DNA from: Peptococcaceae bacterium UBA7185 | GTDB taxonomy: Bacteria; Bacillota; Peptococcia; Peptococcales; Peptococcaceae | Reading direction: 5' to 3' | NCBI GenBank assembly: GCA_002491065.1 | Contig: DKVF01000101.1 | Coordinates: forward strand, 1-18,315 | DNA length: 18,315 nt | Shown: positions 1 to 7,081 of the stretch, piece by piece | Layout: the number at the start of each line of letters is the position of its first letter | Numbering within the stretch: position 1 is the first letter of the stretch | Made by a program: the position numbers and the translations under genes | The notes under the pieces: generated by a model | Databases searched by the model: none | Told to the model about the DNA's origin: nothing | The model's input: only the letters and a program-made list of their open reading frames with translations

Positions 1-99
1 CCCAACATTTATTGTAGAACCGTTTTTTGTATTTTAGTATTAGGTTTTGCCTAAGATAGGATTAGTAAGCAAATATTATACAAAACATAAATAATATTT

Positions 100-105
100 T
101 ATAAT
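100..105 (+). promoter_or_regulatory. Possible -10 box ahead of the ferredoxin operon
   Basis: TATAAT lies in a very AT-rich leader about 50 bases before the first start codon. I see no good -35 at 16-18 bases upstream, so only the -10 is supported. A short inverted repeat, TTAGG-N5-CCTAA (40-54), lies upstream and could be an operator. The rest of 1-156 shows no gene on either strand. Confidence 0.35.
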
Positions 106-156
106 ATACCTAAAGCTCTTGCAAGAATAAAAATCTAAACGAAAGAGGTGTGGTTT

Positions 157-405
157 ATGCCACCAGTAATTGATGAATCGAAATGTGTAAAATGTGGCTT
201 GTGTGCGCAGATTTGTTGCATGGATGTAATTAAAAAAACAGAAACGGAACCGGCCGAGATTGTTGTTCGCTATCCAAATGAATGTTGGCATTGTCGTGCT
301 TGTGCCATTGACTGTCCAACGCAGGCGATTACAATTCGATATCCGTTGTCCCATATGATGTTGCATGTAGATGTGCCGAATGTGAATGGAGGGAAACAAG
401 AATGA
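157..405 (+). CDS. Dicluster [4Fe-4S] ferredoxin, AprB-like electron-transfer subunit
   Basis: This small iron-sulfur protein of 82 residues probably passes electrons to the flavoprotein encoded immediately downstream. Two cluster motifs are visible. The first is CVKCGLCAQIC near residues 9-19, followed by Cys where most ferredoxins have Pro. The second is CWHCRACAIDCP near residues 42-53. Spacing and the short C-terminal tail resemble the small subunit of adenylylsulfate-reductase-like enzymes rather than a free ferredoxin. The ATG at 157 is chosen over the in-frame GTG at 148 because AGAGGTG (144-150) sits six bases before it. The stop overlaps the next start (ATGA at 402-405), so the two are translationally coupled. 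True dissimilatory sulfate reduction is not implied, since no sat or qmo genes are nearby. The iron-sulfur assignment is secure; the partner substrate is unknown. Confidence 0.85.
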   Translation: MPPVIDESKCVKCGLCAQICCMDVIKKTETEPAEIVVRYPNECWHCRACAIDCPTQAITIRYPLSHMMLHVDVPNVNGGKQE

Positions 406-1919
406 AAGTGACAGTAAGAGAAGAAGTGGTAAAAAGTGACGTATTGATTATTGGCGGTGGGATTAGTGGTTTGCAGGCAGCAATTGCGGCCGGAGAAAAA
501 GGGAAGCAGGTTGTTGTAGTAGAAAAAGCGGACACCAGACGGTCTGGCTCTGGGGCCACAGGAAATGACCATTTTATGTGTTATATTCCCGAATACCATG
601 GAGATGATTTTCAGGAAATATTGCAGGAAGCCTTGGAAACATTGGTTGGTCCTATTCAGGATATGAACATCTTTGCTCTGATGATGCGGCGTTCTTTTGA
701 ATTGGTGCAAAAATGGGATTCCTATGGTATTAATATGAAGCCTACCGGCAAATGGAATTTTGAGGGGCATGCCATGCCTGACCGCAGGAGATATCATTTG
801 AAGTATGATGGACAAAATCAGAAACCGGTATTGACGAAAAAAGCACTGGAAACCGGGGATAAAATTTTGAACAAAACGACGGTAACAGAATTATTGACAA
901 AAGATGGCCGTGTAATCGGGGCGATTGGGGTATGCAGTAAGTTAGACCAACCGGAAATTGTTATCTTTGAGGCAAAAAGTGTGATCATTGCTACAGGTAA
1001 TTCGACTCGGTTATATCCCGGGAACAATCCTGCTTTTGTCTGCAATACATCCAACTGTTCTGCTGCTGCCGGCGGCGCAGCTGTTGCATATCGTGCCGGT
1101 GCCCGTCTGGTAAATCTGGAGCAGCCTTATGTTCATGCCGGTCTCAGATTGTTTGCCCGTTGCGGGAAAGCAACATGGATAGGTGTGTTGACTGATTTAA
1201 ACGGAAAGCCCGTTGGTCCTTTTGTAACGAAGCCCAGCCGTGGGTTGGGAGATATTACCGCCGACATTTGGCAGAGTGTGTTTGACGAAAAAATGGCAGA
1301 TGGTTCCGGGCCTGTATTTATGAACTGCTCACAAACCTCTGAAGAAGATTTGGAGCACATGAGAAAATCCTTTGTATCAGAAGGAGATACTTCTCTAAAT
1401 GATTATATGGAGCAGTATGGTATTGACTTGCATAAGGATATGGTAGAGTTTGGCACATATGAATATATGCTGACCGGTAGAGGGTTGGATATTGATATAA
1501 ACAGCGCCACTACGTTGCCAGGATTGTATGCATCAGGTGATTTAACTGGCAATGTGCGGGGCGATATTACCAGTGCAGCAGTGTTTGGACAAATTGCCGG
1601 TGAAAATGCTGCTGACTACTGCCAAACCGTAGAATTTGAAAATGTAACAGGTCATCCATTGATTCAAGAAAAGATTGATTTGTACAATATAATGATAAGC
1701 CGTAAGAGTGGCGCACATTGGATGGAAGTAAATTCTACATTAAATCAAATTATGGACAAATATGTCAGTGTAAAAAATGTACGTTCTGAAACACTGCTCA
1801 AATCTGCTTATAAATATTTAACAGATTTAAAACGCTATGCTGTAGAGCAAATGAAAGCAGAAAATTCACATGAGTTGGTACGGTGTCTAGAAGTGCTGGA
1901 TTTATTAGATTTGGGGTAG
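402..1919 (+). CDS. FAD-dependent fumarate reductase / AprA-like flavoprotein
   Basis: This 505-residue flavoprotein belongs to the fumarate reductase/succinate dehydrogenase/AprA superfamily. It is expected to reduce or oxidise an organic or oxyanion substrate in the cytoplasm, using electrons from the upstream ferredoxin. The N-terminus carries the dinucleotide-binding fold, GGGISG at residues 18-23, with the ribose-binding acidic residue near E41. A second FAD-contacting element, the strand ending IIATG, lies near residue 200. A C-terminal LPGLYASGD segment (about 377-385) is typical of the superfamily. At 505 residues it is shorter than true AprA. There is no signal peptide, unlike periplasmic fumarate or urocanate reductases. 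The start overlaps the ferredoxin stop, and a permease gene of the dicarboxylate/sulfate family follows, which suggests that a transported organic anion is the substrate. The family is clear; the substrate is not. Confidence 0.8.
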   Translation: MKVTVREEVVKSDVLIIGGGISGLQAAIAAGEKGKQVVVVEKADTRRSGSGATGNDHFMCYIPEYHGDDFQEILQEALETLVGPIQDMNIFALMMRRSFELVQKWDSYGINMKPTGKWNFEGHAMPDRRRYHLKYDGQNQKPVLTKKALETGDKILNKTTVTELLTKDGRVIGAIGVCSKLDQPEIVIFEAKSVIIATGNSTRLYPGNNPAFVCNTSNCSAAAGGAAVAYRAGARLVNLEQPYVHAGLRLFARCGKATWIGVLTDLNGKPVGPFVTKPSRGLGDITADIWQSVFDEKMADGSGPVFMNCSQTSEEDLEHMRKSFVSEGDTSLNDYMEQYGIDLHKDMVEFGTYEYMLTGRGLDIDINSATTLPGLYASGDLTGNVRGDITSAAVFGQIAGENAADYCQTVEFENVTGHPLIQEKIDLYNIMISRKSGAHWMEVNSTLNQIMDKYVSVKNVRSETLLKSAYKYLTDLKRYAVEQMKAENSHELVRCLEVLDLLDLG

Positions 1920-1961
1920 GCAACAGCATTATGTTCTGAAAACAGAAAGGAAAGCCGCGGC

Positions 1962-2063
1962 ATGTATAATCGTCGCGTAGACTATCCATTTACCAATCCG
2001 TTGATGAATAATAAATTTCAGACTATCTATTTAGGTGCGGATGGTGCAGTCATGGAATTCTGA
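1962..2063 (+). CDS. Candidate 33-residue ORF between flavoprotein and permease
   Basis: An ATG is preceded by GAAAGGAAAG (1946-1955) at suitable spacing and opens a 33-codon frame beginning MYNRRVDYPF and ending GAVMEF. I do not recognise it. It may be a small protein, or the 5' remnant of a gene lost between the flavoprotein and the permease. The next 126 bases (2064-2189) hold no convincing ORF. The adjacent permease is also frameshifted, so decay of this stretch is plausible. Confidence 0.3.
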   Translation: MYNRRVDYPFTNPLMNNKFQTIYLGADGAVMEF

Positions 2064-2189
2064 GATAAAGTTAAAAAATTCTGAAACGATTAGTTCTTGC
2101 TTGTGTGAGAGCAGGAAAAGAACTCAACAGTGCTTTTACGACCCTTATACAAGCAGGGCTGCTTTATAAGACAAGGAGCAGACAGACCT

Positions 2190-3421
2190 ATGGATGATGT
2201 AAAAAAACTTGATTGGAGTTATTTATTAAAATGGGCAATTATTATATTGTGTCCGCTTTTGATGTTATGTGTTCCTGTAAATGAGATGTTTACTTGGCCT
2301 GTAAAAATGTTTTTTGTGATCACATTGCTGGCAATTCTGTTATTTGCATTAGAAACAATCAACAAACTGCAGTAGCAATTTTATTACCCATTGCTTATGT
2401 GGTCTTTCAGATAGCGCCGAGCACAGTAGCCTTTTCTTCTTGGACAGGTAATATTCCGTGGATGATGATTGGCGGATTGATTTTGGCGAATATCTTACAA
2501 AGTATTGGTTTGTTGAAACGAATTGCTTATAAATGTATTATTTTGACAGGTTGTAGCTATAAAGGCATTATTTACGGGATTGGTCTTGCTGGATTGGTTT
2601 TGAATGTAATGATTCCTGCACAGGCCACAATTCCTTTAGCTGCATTGGCTTTTGGGATTTGCCGGGCAATGGGGCTGAAAAAATCCAAAGCTGCGGCAGG
2701 AATTATGCTATCGGCAGGATTGGCTGCCTTGTTGCCCAATTATTTGTTTTTGAACCCGAATTTGCTGATTGTTTATGGTGTAGGTGAAACAGTGGTAGGG
2801 CCTTCGGGTGTTACTTGGGCAGGTTTTCTGTACCACAATGCGCCGGTAATACTTTTTTATGTCGTGATGTTTTGGATTACAACCAAACTGTTTAAGCCGG
2901 AAACAGCAGTGAATGGAAAAGAGTGGTTTATAGCTGAATATGAACAATTGGGTGCTATAAAAAAAGAAGAAAAAAAGGGTGTTTTGATTTGTTTCCTGTT
3001 ATTCATTGGTTTGATTACACAGCCTTGGCATAAAATTGAGGTAGCTTGGGTGTTTGCATTCATGCCGATGCTGGAAGGCAGAAGTGTCACCTTTGTTCTG
3101 GTGTTTATGTGGCTGCTATGTATGTTGGTAAACTTCATATTAACACCGCTGGCCATTGGAGCGACCTTTGCAGTACCGCTGACACAAATTGCTTTGAGTT
3201 TGGGTATCAATCCAGAGGTTATGTGGCTGACAATCTGCCACGGATATGATCAGATTTTGTTGCCTTATGAGTATCCGCTATACATGTTATTTTTCTCATT
3301 TAATTTAGTTTATCTGAAGGAGTTTGTGAAGCTATTTGGAGTAAAAATAATTGTAAATCTGATATTCTTTGTTTGTATTTTATTGCCATATTGGAATTTG
3401 ATAGGTTTTCTGCATATATAA
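2190..3421 (+). pseudogene. DASS/SLC13-type anion permease, frameshifted
   Basis: This gene encodes a multi-spanning inner-membrane transporter of the divalent anion:Na+ symporter type. Such proteins import dicarboxylates, sulfate or similar anions. It begins at ATG 2190 (AAGGAG at 2173-2178). The first frame gives a hydrophobic N-terminus and then stops at 2375. The second frame continues without a break to 3421, with family-like segments such as QQTAVAILLP, a VMIPAQATIPLA stretch and LLPYEYPLYMLFF near the C-terminus. The junction lies at 2357-2360: adding one base between ACAAT and CAACAA would read E-T-x-Q-Q-T-A-V and restore about 410 residues. No start codon with a ribosome site precedes the second part, and no classical slippery heptamer lies at the join. 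It is therefore a real inactivating deletion or a sequencing error. It probably supplied the substrate of the upstream reductase pair. Confidence 0.7.
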
Positions 3422-3458
3422 ACGGCAATTAGAAGCCAGGAGAAGGTTAAAATTTTCA

Positions 3459-3498
3459 AATCTTCGTTGTTCTGTTTTGGAGCAGCGGAGATTTTTTT
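3459..3498 (+). terminator. Rho-independent terminator of the reductase/permease unit
   Basis: A 14-bp stem (3459-3472 with 3480-3493, three G-U pairs, 7-base loop) is followed by a T tract (3492-3498). The G-U pairs become A-C mismatches on the minus strand, so this terminator works only for plus-strand transcription, that is, for the permease gene ending 38 bases earlier. Confidence 0.8.
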
Positions 3499-3511
3499 GG
3501 TGCAGTGGAAA

Positions 3512-3556
3512 GCATTACGCCCATGGATAAGGAGGTTGTATCCATGGGCGCAATGC
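3512..3556 (-). terminator. Strong hairpin, likely terminator of the VTC-DUF4956-CotH operon
   Basis: An 18-bp stem (3512-3529 with 3539-3556) closes a 9-base loop. Position 3517/3551 is an A-C mismatch on the plus strand but a G-U pair on the minus strand, so the helix is continuous only in minus-strand RNA. It lies 38 bases beyond the CotH stop. The following U tract is short (three U), so termination is inferred from strength, position and strand bias. Confidence 0.6.
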
Positions 3557-3593
3557 CGGTTGTGTATGTGGTTATGAAAATACTACTTCTGCG

Positions 3594-5546
3594 TTATCTT
3601 CGTCTGGGATACCGGAAGGCGAAGACGAGACCGAGGAGCAGCACGACAAGGCTGGCGAGCAGTAAATACTTATCTCCATTGGAGAGGAAGCTTTGTTTCT
3701 GCATAGGTTCCAGGCGCTGCCCTTTTTCGCCGGGTCTGGGCGTTTCCACTGGTGCTACTCTGTTCGTCGCGTTATTTTGAGGCTGCCCCATTGCCGGAGC
3801 GGCCGTACTACTTCCTTCTTGCCCATTATCATCTCGCGCATTGCCATTTCCCTGATTATCCTGGGATGGGGGCGCTGTTGGCGCTGCCATATTGTTTCCT
3901 CTGCCCATCTTGCCTTCTTTACCGGTGTTCATTGAGCCCATATCGCCAATTTGCAGGTCGCTGGCATCAATCAGGGTGGCAGGATCCTGTGTGGCTGAGG
4001 TGGAGCCAATAGTTCCGTCAAGCTGACCGCTGATACTTTCTGCGCGAAGCAGACAGAATGCTTTCAGCGCAGAAACGCCTTTCTCAAATTCTTCATAAGT
4101 ACAGAATTTGCTGGGGTCCTGTTCTACATAAGGGGCAATCATAGTGCTTACCTGATCAATCATCGTTTCAAAATAGCTGTTGTCGAAATAGGCGGCAAGA
4201 AATTCAGAAAAGCAGCTGTGATACAGTGCTGTGTATTCTTCATCTGCGAAAATCCAGGCCAGCATTGGTCTATCCTCTACATTGCCTCCGGATACCGGAG
4301 AATCGATGGGATAGTTGACCAGCGCAGTGGCGTCTGCCATGGATTGAAATCCGCCGAAAGCAAGATTGTAATCCCAGGGAATCATCTGCAGCTGTCCGTC
4401 TTTTTCATAGAGATAGTAGTTGTGAATCATGGAGCCGGTATAGCTGTCAAAATTCAGAACAAAATTATGCACGACAAAGTAGCGGATGACCTTTTCCATA
4501 TCGAGTGCCTGAGAGAGTGCTTCACCCTGGCTCAGTTTTTTCAAGGATTGAATGAGGCGGCGCTTATCACTGCTTGAGGCATCGGTTTTTGCGTTATCAA
4601 ATATATTGGCGTAGCTGTCGATGTCATCGTCAATATATTTCAGCAGAACATCGTCGCTGCCGCGCAGCCCTTCAGAACGAGAATTATTTTGGCCATTGGG
4701 CATATGAGACGGAGCGGTGTTTATATCGCCGGACACATCATTTTCTTGCATGGGCTTTTGCGTCGGAACTTCTTGGACGGAGTTACCCGGGAATGTTTCC
4801 TGCGGCGGTTGGGCAGAAGGAGTCGCTGCATGGAAAGTGTCTTCAGCTTTTTCTTGATTATCGGGCACAGCATCGGGGTGGAACTGTGCCATGTCAAACT
4901 TTTCTCCATTGCCGCGGCCACCGCCTAGATTCATGCTGTCAGGCTTATACAGCTCGCCGTAATTTTTACCATAGTTGCGCTGCAGGAAAGATTCCTCTAT
5001 GCTTTCCACTGCTAGATATAGCCCCCAGTCTTCTCTGTTTACCGTGATATATACATAGCTGCAAAGGGGCGAGGCCACTCCTGTTTGGCCCATCATTTGA
5101 TAGGTCAGATAATCCTTCATGTAGGTGTTGTCCTGAATGATATTATTCAGACAGAGCTTATCCAGTCCGTAATAGGTGTTGGAACTGTTAAAGCGGTCGA
5201 ATTCAATTTTGAAGCTGTAGCGGTCATTGCCGTAGGCCTTCACCTGAGTCAGGGAGGTGTTGCCCTTGGCGCGAATAGCGACATTCTGATAGGTTTCGTC
5301 ATCAATAACGACAGTACAGGGAGAATATTCCTCGCTTTCACAACCTTCGATAAATTCGTCCCAATCCTCCATGCGGATATCAATTGTATGCACAATGGAG
5401 GTGGAAAAGAGCTTATCCTCATATCCCATGACGGTGGAAGCCTTTTCTACGCCAAAACGTTCGGCATTGAGAAAAAGAACCGTCAAAAGCAGCGTAAGCG
5501 CAAGTACAACATAGCAAATCTTATCAAAATGCTTATGTGTTGACAT
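3594..5546 (-). CDS. CotH-family (atypical kinase-like) membrane protein
   Basis: This 650-residue protein has the CotH kinase-like fold. In Bacillus, CotH phosphorylates spore coat proteins; in clostridial genomes, proteins of this type also occur beside VTC and DUF4956 genes with no known role. A signal-anchor helix (about 11-27) and a C-terminal helix (about 626-644, ending RYPRRR) would tether both ends, leaving the body outside the membrane. The family signature IRAKGNTS is at about 91-98. The metal-site region PWDYNLAFGG is at about 390-399, with Asn where CotH often has Asp. Two low-complexity stretches rich in Pro, Gln, Asn and Gly are present: one (about 205-297) splits the kinase fold, the other (about 540-620) forms a stalk before the last helix. 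The ATG has AAGGAGG six bases upstream. It is the last gene of its operon, 11 bases after the DUF4956 gene. Confidence 0.85.
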   Translation of the reverse strand: MSTHKHFDKICYVVLALTLLLTVLFLNAERFGVEKASTVMGYEDKLFSTSIVHTIDIRMEDWDEFIEGCESEEYSPCTVVIDDETYQNVAIRAKGNTSLTQVKAYGNDRYSFKIEFDRFNSSNTYYGLDKLCLNNIIQDNTYMKDYLTYQMMGQTGVASPLCSYVYITVNREDWGLYLAVESIEESFLQRNYGKNYGELYKPDSMNLGGGRGNGEKFDMAQFHPDAVPDNQEKAEDTFHAATPSAQPPQETFPGNSVQEVPTQKPMQENDVSGDINTAPSHMPNGQNNSRSEGLRGSDDVLLKYIDDDIDSYANIFDNAKTDASSSDKRRLIQSLKKLSQGEALSQALDMEKVIRYFVVHNFVLNFDSYTGSMIHNYYLYEKDGQLQMIPWDYNLAFGGFQSMADATALVNYPIDSPVSGGNVEDRPMLAWIFADEEYTALYHSCFSEFLAAYFDNSYFETMIDQVSTMIAPYVEQDPSKFCTYEEFEKGVSALKAFCLLRAESISGQLDGTIGSTSATQDPATLIDASDLQIGDMGSMNTGKEGKMGRGNNMAAPTAPPSQDNQGNGNARDDNGQEGSSTAAPAMGQPQNNATNRVAPVETPRPGEKGQRLEPMQKQSFLSNGDKYLLLASLVVLLLGLVFAFRYPRRR

Positions 5547-5557
5547 AGTTTGCCTCC

Positions 5558-6229
5558 TTACCCCATATATTCGCCATTATAGCTGACAAGGACTGCGCTG
5601 TGGATTCCAGGCAGGTCGGAAAGGGAGTTGATAAAATCGGTATTGTCATCCCGCATGCGGATTTCCATATTGAGTTCAATCATGCCCTTCTGCGCAGTTT
5701 TACTTTTTACAACACTTTTGAGTACATGCTTTTCCAAAAAGGCTTTTGCCTGTGCTTCTGCTGCGGAGTCAGCGCAGGAGAGTACCACAATATAAGGATT
5801 GCGATGGCTCTTTTTATTTACGAAGAGGAGCAGCACTGTGCCGATAAAGATGCTGCCCAGTATCGCCAGCGGAATCATTCCTGCCGCCAGTACAATTCCT
5901 ACTGTGATCGCCCAAAACAGAAAGGCAATATCCAAGGGCTCCTTAATTACAGTACGAAAACGTACAATAGACAGGGCACCGACCATACCCAGAGAGAGTA
6001 CTACGTTGGAGGTGATGGCCAGGATGACAACAGTGGTGATCATGGTCAGCGCGACCAGTGTGGTACCAAAACTGGAGGAATACATCACGCCCTGATATGT
6101 TTTTTTATAGATGAGAAAGATAAACATGCCAATGCCCAAGGCAAGGATAAGTGCGACCAGCATGTCGAGAAGGCTCACGCTGGTAATATTCTCCAGAAAG
6201 CTTGATTTGAAAATATCTTGAAATGTCAT
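5558..6229 (-). CDS. DUF4956 family membrane protein
   Basis: This 223-residue integral membrane protein has no established biochemical function. It shows an N-terminal half with about four hydrophobic helices (near 20-42, 55-78, 100-115 and 118-138). Between the second and third helices lies a conserved basic motif, ALSIVRFRTVIKEPLD (about 85-100), which is characteristic of the family. The last 80 or so residues form a soluble alpha/beta domain reminiscent of an ACT or ferredoxin-like fold, which I infer from the pattern only. The start is ATG 6229 rather than the TTG at 6235, because AAAAAGGAG (6239-6247) has a 9-base spacing to the ATG but only 3 to the TTG. It sits between the VTC-domain gene (28-base gap) and the CotH gene (11-base gap), a recurrent trio in Bacillota. 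Confidence 0.85.
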   Translation of the reverse strand: MTFQDIFKSSFLENITSVSLLDMLVALILALGIGMFIFLIYKKTYQGVMYSSSFGTTLVALTMITTVVILAITSNVVLSLGMVGALSIVRFRTVIKEPLDIAFLFWAITVGIVLAAGMIPLAILGSIFIGTVLLLFVNKKSHRNPYIVVLSCADSAAEAQAKAFLEKHVLKSVVKSKTAQKGMIELNMEIRMRDDNTDFINSLSDLPGIHSAVLVSYNGEYMG

Positions 6230-6257
6230 AAACAATTACTCCTTTTTGAATTTATTT

Positions 6258-6929
6258 TCAGCCGTAAATTCTGCACGCGGCATATTTGGAAAAGGCGCAC
6301 ACGCGGCGGTTTCCCAGATTCACTGCGTCACGGATGATGTCCGGCAGATATTCGTCCCATTTTACCTCGAGAATGATGGGCGGCTCGCCGGGCGGAATCA
6401 TCACACAATCGGGGTTCAAAAAATCCGTACAGCGCATGCCTGTGCGGAGATCATCGTCTATAGTAATTCGCACATTGCTCGGTGCAAAGACAAACGCTTC
6501 TCTGGTGTAGTCCACAATGGTTTTGGGCCGCAGCCCCTGGCCCAGCATTTTGCTGTGCAGTTCTACAATGAGGGGGCTATTGCTTTCGGTCATCCAATCC
6601 CAGTCACCGTCGATGATGGCCTGTGCTTGTTCTTGTGTTAAGGTTGCCTTTGCTTTATGGCATAGTCCGTTGTTTTTACTTTTCTTTTCCAACTGGATGA
6701 GCGATGTGTCATAGTTGTACAGGCGAATCCGAAATTTTTCCCGGATAGGTACGCCGTTTATTTTTTCTCTGAGCGCTTTGTCGGAGGCGTTGTCAAAGTA
6801 CAGACTGCGAATTAAATATTTGCCGTCCTTGGCAAAGGAATCGTGCTGGGCGACGGCGGAAAGCCGCTGGCGCAGCACAAGCTTATCGCAGTAGCTGATC
6901 TCATGTTTCCATTCATGTCGGTATTTCAT
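6258..6929 (-). CDS. VTC-domain protein, polyphosphate-polymerase-like
   Basis: This 223-residue protein matches the VTC catalytic domain (triphosphate tunnel metalloenzyme fold), which in yeast Vtc4 makes polyphosphate from ATP. Tunnel-type residues are visible in order: KYRHEWKHE at 2-10, IRSLYFD at 40-46, the R-x-R pair at 67 and 69, EKKSK at 81-85, VDYTREAF at 139-146, RITIDDD at 154-160 and the ExK pair in ILEVKWDEY at 188 and 190. These match the positions of phosphate-binding basic residues and a metal-binding acidic residue in the family. There is no transmembrane segment, so it probably works at the membrane with the DUF4956 protein. The start is ATG 6929, with GGAAAGGA eight bases upstream; the longer in-frame extension to 6992 lies over the terminator and is rejected. 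Polymerase activity is inferred. Confidence 0.82.
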   Translation of the reverse strand: MKYRHEWKHEISYCDKLVLRQRLSAVAQHDSFAKDGKYLIRSLYFDNASDKALREKINGVPIREKFRIRLYNYDTSLIQLEKKSKNNGLCHKAKATLTQEQAQAIIDGDWDWMTESNSPLIVELHSKMLGQGLRPKTIVDYTREAFVFAPSNVRITIDDDLRTGMRCTDFLNPDCVMIPPGEPPIILEVKWDEYLPDIIRDAVNLGNRRVCAFSKYAACRIYG

Positions 6930-6962
6930 TTTCTCATTCCTTTCCTGGGTAATCTTGGGTAC

Positions 6963-7002
6963 AAAAAAACTTCTGTACCCTGACATGGTCATTGTACAGA
7001 AG
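6963..7002 (-). terminator. Terminator after the histidine kinase gene
   Basis: In minus-strand order, CTTCTGTAC (7002-6994) pairs with GTACAGAAG (6978-6970). An inner TGAC/GTCA stem lies within the loop, and seven T follow directly (6969-6963). This is a well-formed rho-independent terminator between the regulator/kinase pair and the VTC operon, only 33 bases before the VTC start codon. Confidence 0.8.
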
Positions 7003-7042
7003 AAAGCTTGAAGTTTTATTGAAACTGCAAAGAAATTGCAAA
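6991..7042 (-). promoter_or_regulatory. Activator-type promoter with tandem 11-bp repeats for the VTC operon
   Basis: On the minus strand TTTGCAATTTC is followed at once by TTTGCAGTTTC (7042-7021), one mismatch in 11. OmpR-family regulators typically bind tandem half-sites 11 bp apart. The repeat ends one base before a poor -35 (ATAAAA, 7019-7014), followed by a 17-base spacer and TACAAT (6996-6991). Initiation would fall near 6984, inside the terminator loop, so this transcript would lack the left arm of the hairpin. Confidence 0.55.
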
Positions 7043-7081
7043 TTTTTTGCGCTTGTCTTTGTGTTGCTCTTTTTCGTTTTG

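Noticed and set aside
40..54. TTAGG-N5-CCTAA as a regulator operator
   Set aside because: Only five paired bases in AT-rich DNA; too weak to list as a feature.
157..1919. Genuine AprAB adenylylsulfate reductase
   Set aside because: The flavoprotein is shorter than AprA, the ferredoxin is short, and no sat, qmo or dsr genes are present; only family-level similarity is claimed.
2294..2360. Programmed -1 frameshift in the permease gene
   Set aside because: The TTT TTT run at 2310-2315 would slip poorly and would replace a hydrophobic helix with polar sequence, while at the true junction there is no slippery heptamer.
3505..3780. Plus-strand ORF, with an AGGAGG in a hairpin loop before ATG 3544
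   Set aside because: It overlaps the CotH 3' end antisense and the composition is not protein-like. The Shine-Dalgarno-like loop is better explained as part of the terminator hairpin.
5600..6205. Plus-strand ORF of 201 codons
   Set aside because: Antisense shadow of the DUF4956 gene; His/Gln/Cys-rich composition typical of reverse-frame reading.
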